A stretch of 64,000 bases of DNA, from contig NZ_KB894359.1 in assembly GCF_000374425.1 (NCBI RefSeq), positions 1-64,000 of the forward strand, read 5' to 3'. The notes beneath the pieces were generated by a model. That model worked only from the letters and a program-made list of their open reading frames with translations. It was not told the DNA's origin and ran no database searches. Shown one piece after another: positions 63,300 to 64,000 of this stretch (positions are counted from its first letter, which is position 1; each line of letters opens with the position of its first letter). This stretch comes from Acinetobacter tjernbergiae DSM 14971 = CIP 107465. Lineage in GTDB: Bacteria > Pseudomonadota > Gammaproteobacteria > Pseudomonadales > Moraxellaceae. Position numbers and translations under genes: made by a program.

Positions 63300-63415
63300 A
63301 CTGTTCTCATTTTTATTCGTCTAAAGTCATTCTAAGTGAAACAATAAAAGACTTATATATCATTTATGAGACAATGCTTCCCAACATAATGATGCAAAAC
63401 AATCCGTTATAGACC

Positions 63416-64000
63416 TTAATTAATGGCGTTTTTATCCCAAAATGCTTGGCGGATTTGTGGCATCGCATTGAGGTGATTAATGATATGCTGCGCTTCTTCT
63501 GCCTCAATCGAACTCGCAATCAGCGTTACTTCTATCTCAACTTCCGTTTCACCAAATGGCGTTACATCAATATCTTTGGCAGGATAATTATGATGTTTCA
63601 AAGTTAGATTCAGCTCGTCCATGACTACCTTACTCTGAGTACGATCACAAATAATATAGATGACATGTAAGACTTCAGTTTCATCATCTAATGGACGGCG
63701 ATCTATGGCATGAACAATAGGTCTTAACAGCGTATTCGCGGCTAAGATAAAACCTGTTGCCAAAACTGCCTCAACAATCAAATCAGCACCTGCCGAAGCA
63801 CCCACAGCAGCAGAACACCATAATGTCGCAGCCGTATTTAAACCATGAATATTACCTTCTTGGCGCATAATCACACCTGCACCTAAGAAACCAATTCCAG
63901 AGACGACGTAAGCAATCACGCGAACTGCTCCATCGGCTCCAGTCAAATTAATTGCAATATCAACAAAAATTGCCGCCCCCACAGCAACCAAAACATTTGT
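63416..64000 (-). CDS. MgtC/SapB family protein (partial, 5' end outside window)
   Basis: The visible 194 residues begin inside the membrane domain (TNVLVAVGAAIFVDIAI) and continue to the stop at 63416. The conserved IGFLGAGVIMRQEGNIHGL and NTAATLWCSAAVGASAGAD match MgtC/SapB. The C-terminal region (about 95-194) is an ACT-like soluble domain. MgtC promotes survival in low magnesium and in macrophages in pathogens. The N-terminal helices lie past the window end. Confidence 0.9.
   Translation of the reverse strand, partial: TNVLVAVGAAIFVDIAINLTGADGAVRVIAYVVSGIGFLGAGVIMRQEGNIHGLNTAATLWCSAAVGASAGADLIVEAVLATGFILAANTLLRPIVHAIDRRPLDDETEVLHVIYIICDRTQSKVVMDELNLTLKHHNYPAKDIDVTPFGETEVEIEVTLIASSIEAEEAQHIINHLNAMPQIRQAFWDKNAIN

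Overview
The window is an ordinary chromosomal segment of a gamma-proteobacterium, almost certainly a member of the genus Acinetobacter that is probably not A. baumannii itself. The evidence is a low G+C, Acinetobacter-like gene content: the PACE chlorhexidine pump AceI with its divergent LysR regulator AceR, an AdeT-type periplasmic protein, type II secretion genes gspL and gspM standing apart from the rest of the system, and an orphan recA-recX pair with no lexA nearby. No phage, integrase, IS transposase, CRISPR array or tRNA was found. About 66 protein genes and one RNA gene (4.5S/SRP RNA) are supported. The first gene (ahpF) and the last (mgtC-like) are cut by the window edges.

Layout. 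1-4.5 kb: ahpF, then a three-gene operon of a membrane protein, TelA and a shorter TelA-like protein. 4.6-9.1 kb: AdeT-like protein, hotdog thioesterase, fatty acid desaturase, PaaX-type regulator and uppP. 9.2-18.6 kb: a long minus-strand run with an M48-like protein whose zinc site is lost, purF, cvpA, pyrD, gspM, gspL, sixA, gpsA and a YdjA-like nitroreductase. 18.7-24.8 kb: two small lipoproteins, pgk, a DUF2237-maf pair preceded by a Fur-box-like palindrome, a small secreted protein, and the divergent smvA/smvR efflux pair with two matching operator-like palindromes. 24.9-30.5 kb: a beta-lactamase-fold serine hydrolase, a MITE-like repeat, and a lipid cluster (MaoC hydratase and FabG4-type reductase on minus, thiolase on plus) with the same order as the mycobacterial htdX-fabG4-fadA2 locus. 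30.6-36.9 kb: small unknown genes, a tandem-domain GST-like protein, rraA, an NAD-binding protein, rpsT, a histidine phosphatase, cysQ, yrfG and hslR. 37-43.8 kb: recA, recX, SRP RNA, cpoB, ppiD, hup, a phasin and an SCP2/UbiJ-like membrane protein. 43.8-49.2 kb: the isc iron-sulfur operon iscR-iscS-iscU-iscA-hscB-hscA-fdx. 49.3-64 kb: an FAD oxidoreductase and Rrf2 regulator pair with two shared palindromes, a class III adenylate cyclase, a HIT protein, mfd, aceI/aceR, transaldolase, a LysE exporter, a BenE transporter, a KefB/C-type antiporter and an MgtC-like protein.

Most of the content is housekeeping: nucleotide synthesis, cell-wall lipid recycling, Fe-S assembly, DNA repair and envelope functions. 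The more unusual signals are the degenerate M48 protein, paired operators for two local regulators, a Fur-like site before a gene of unknown function, a thiolase with a low-complexity basic N-terminus, a roughly 190-bp element with terminal inverted repeats and a 9-bp direct repeat, a TelA paralogue pair, and a 57-residue two-helix membrane protein. All identifications come from reading the sequence and remembered family features; no search was run.
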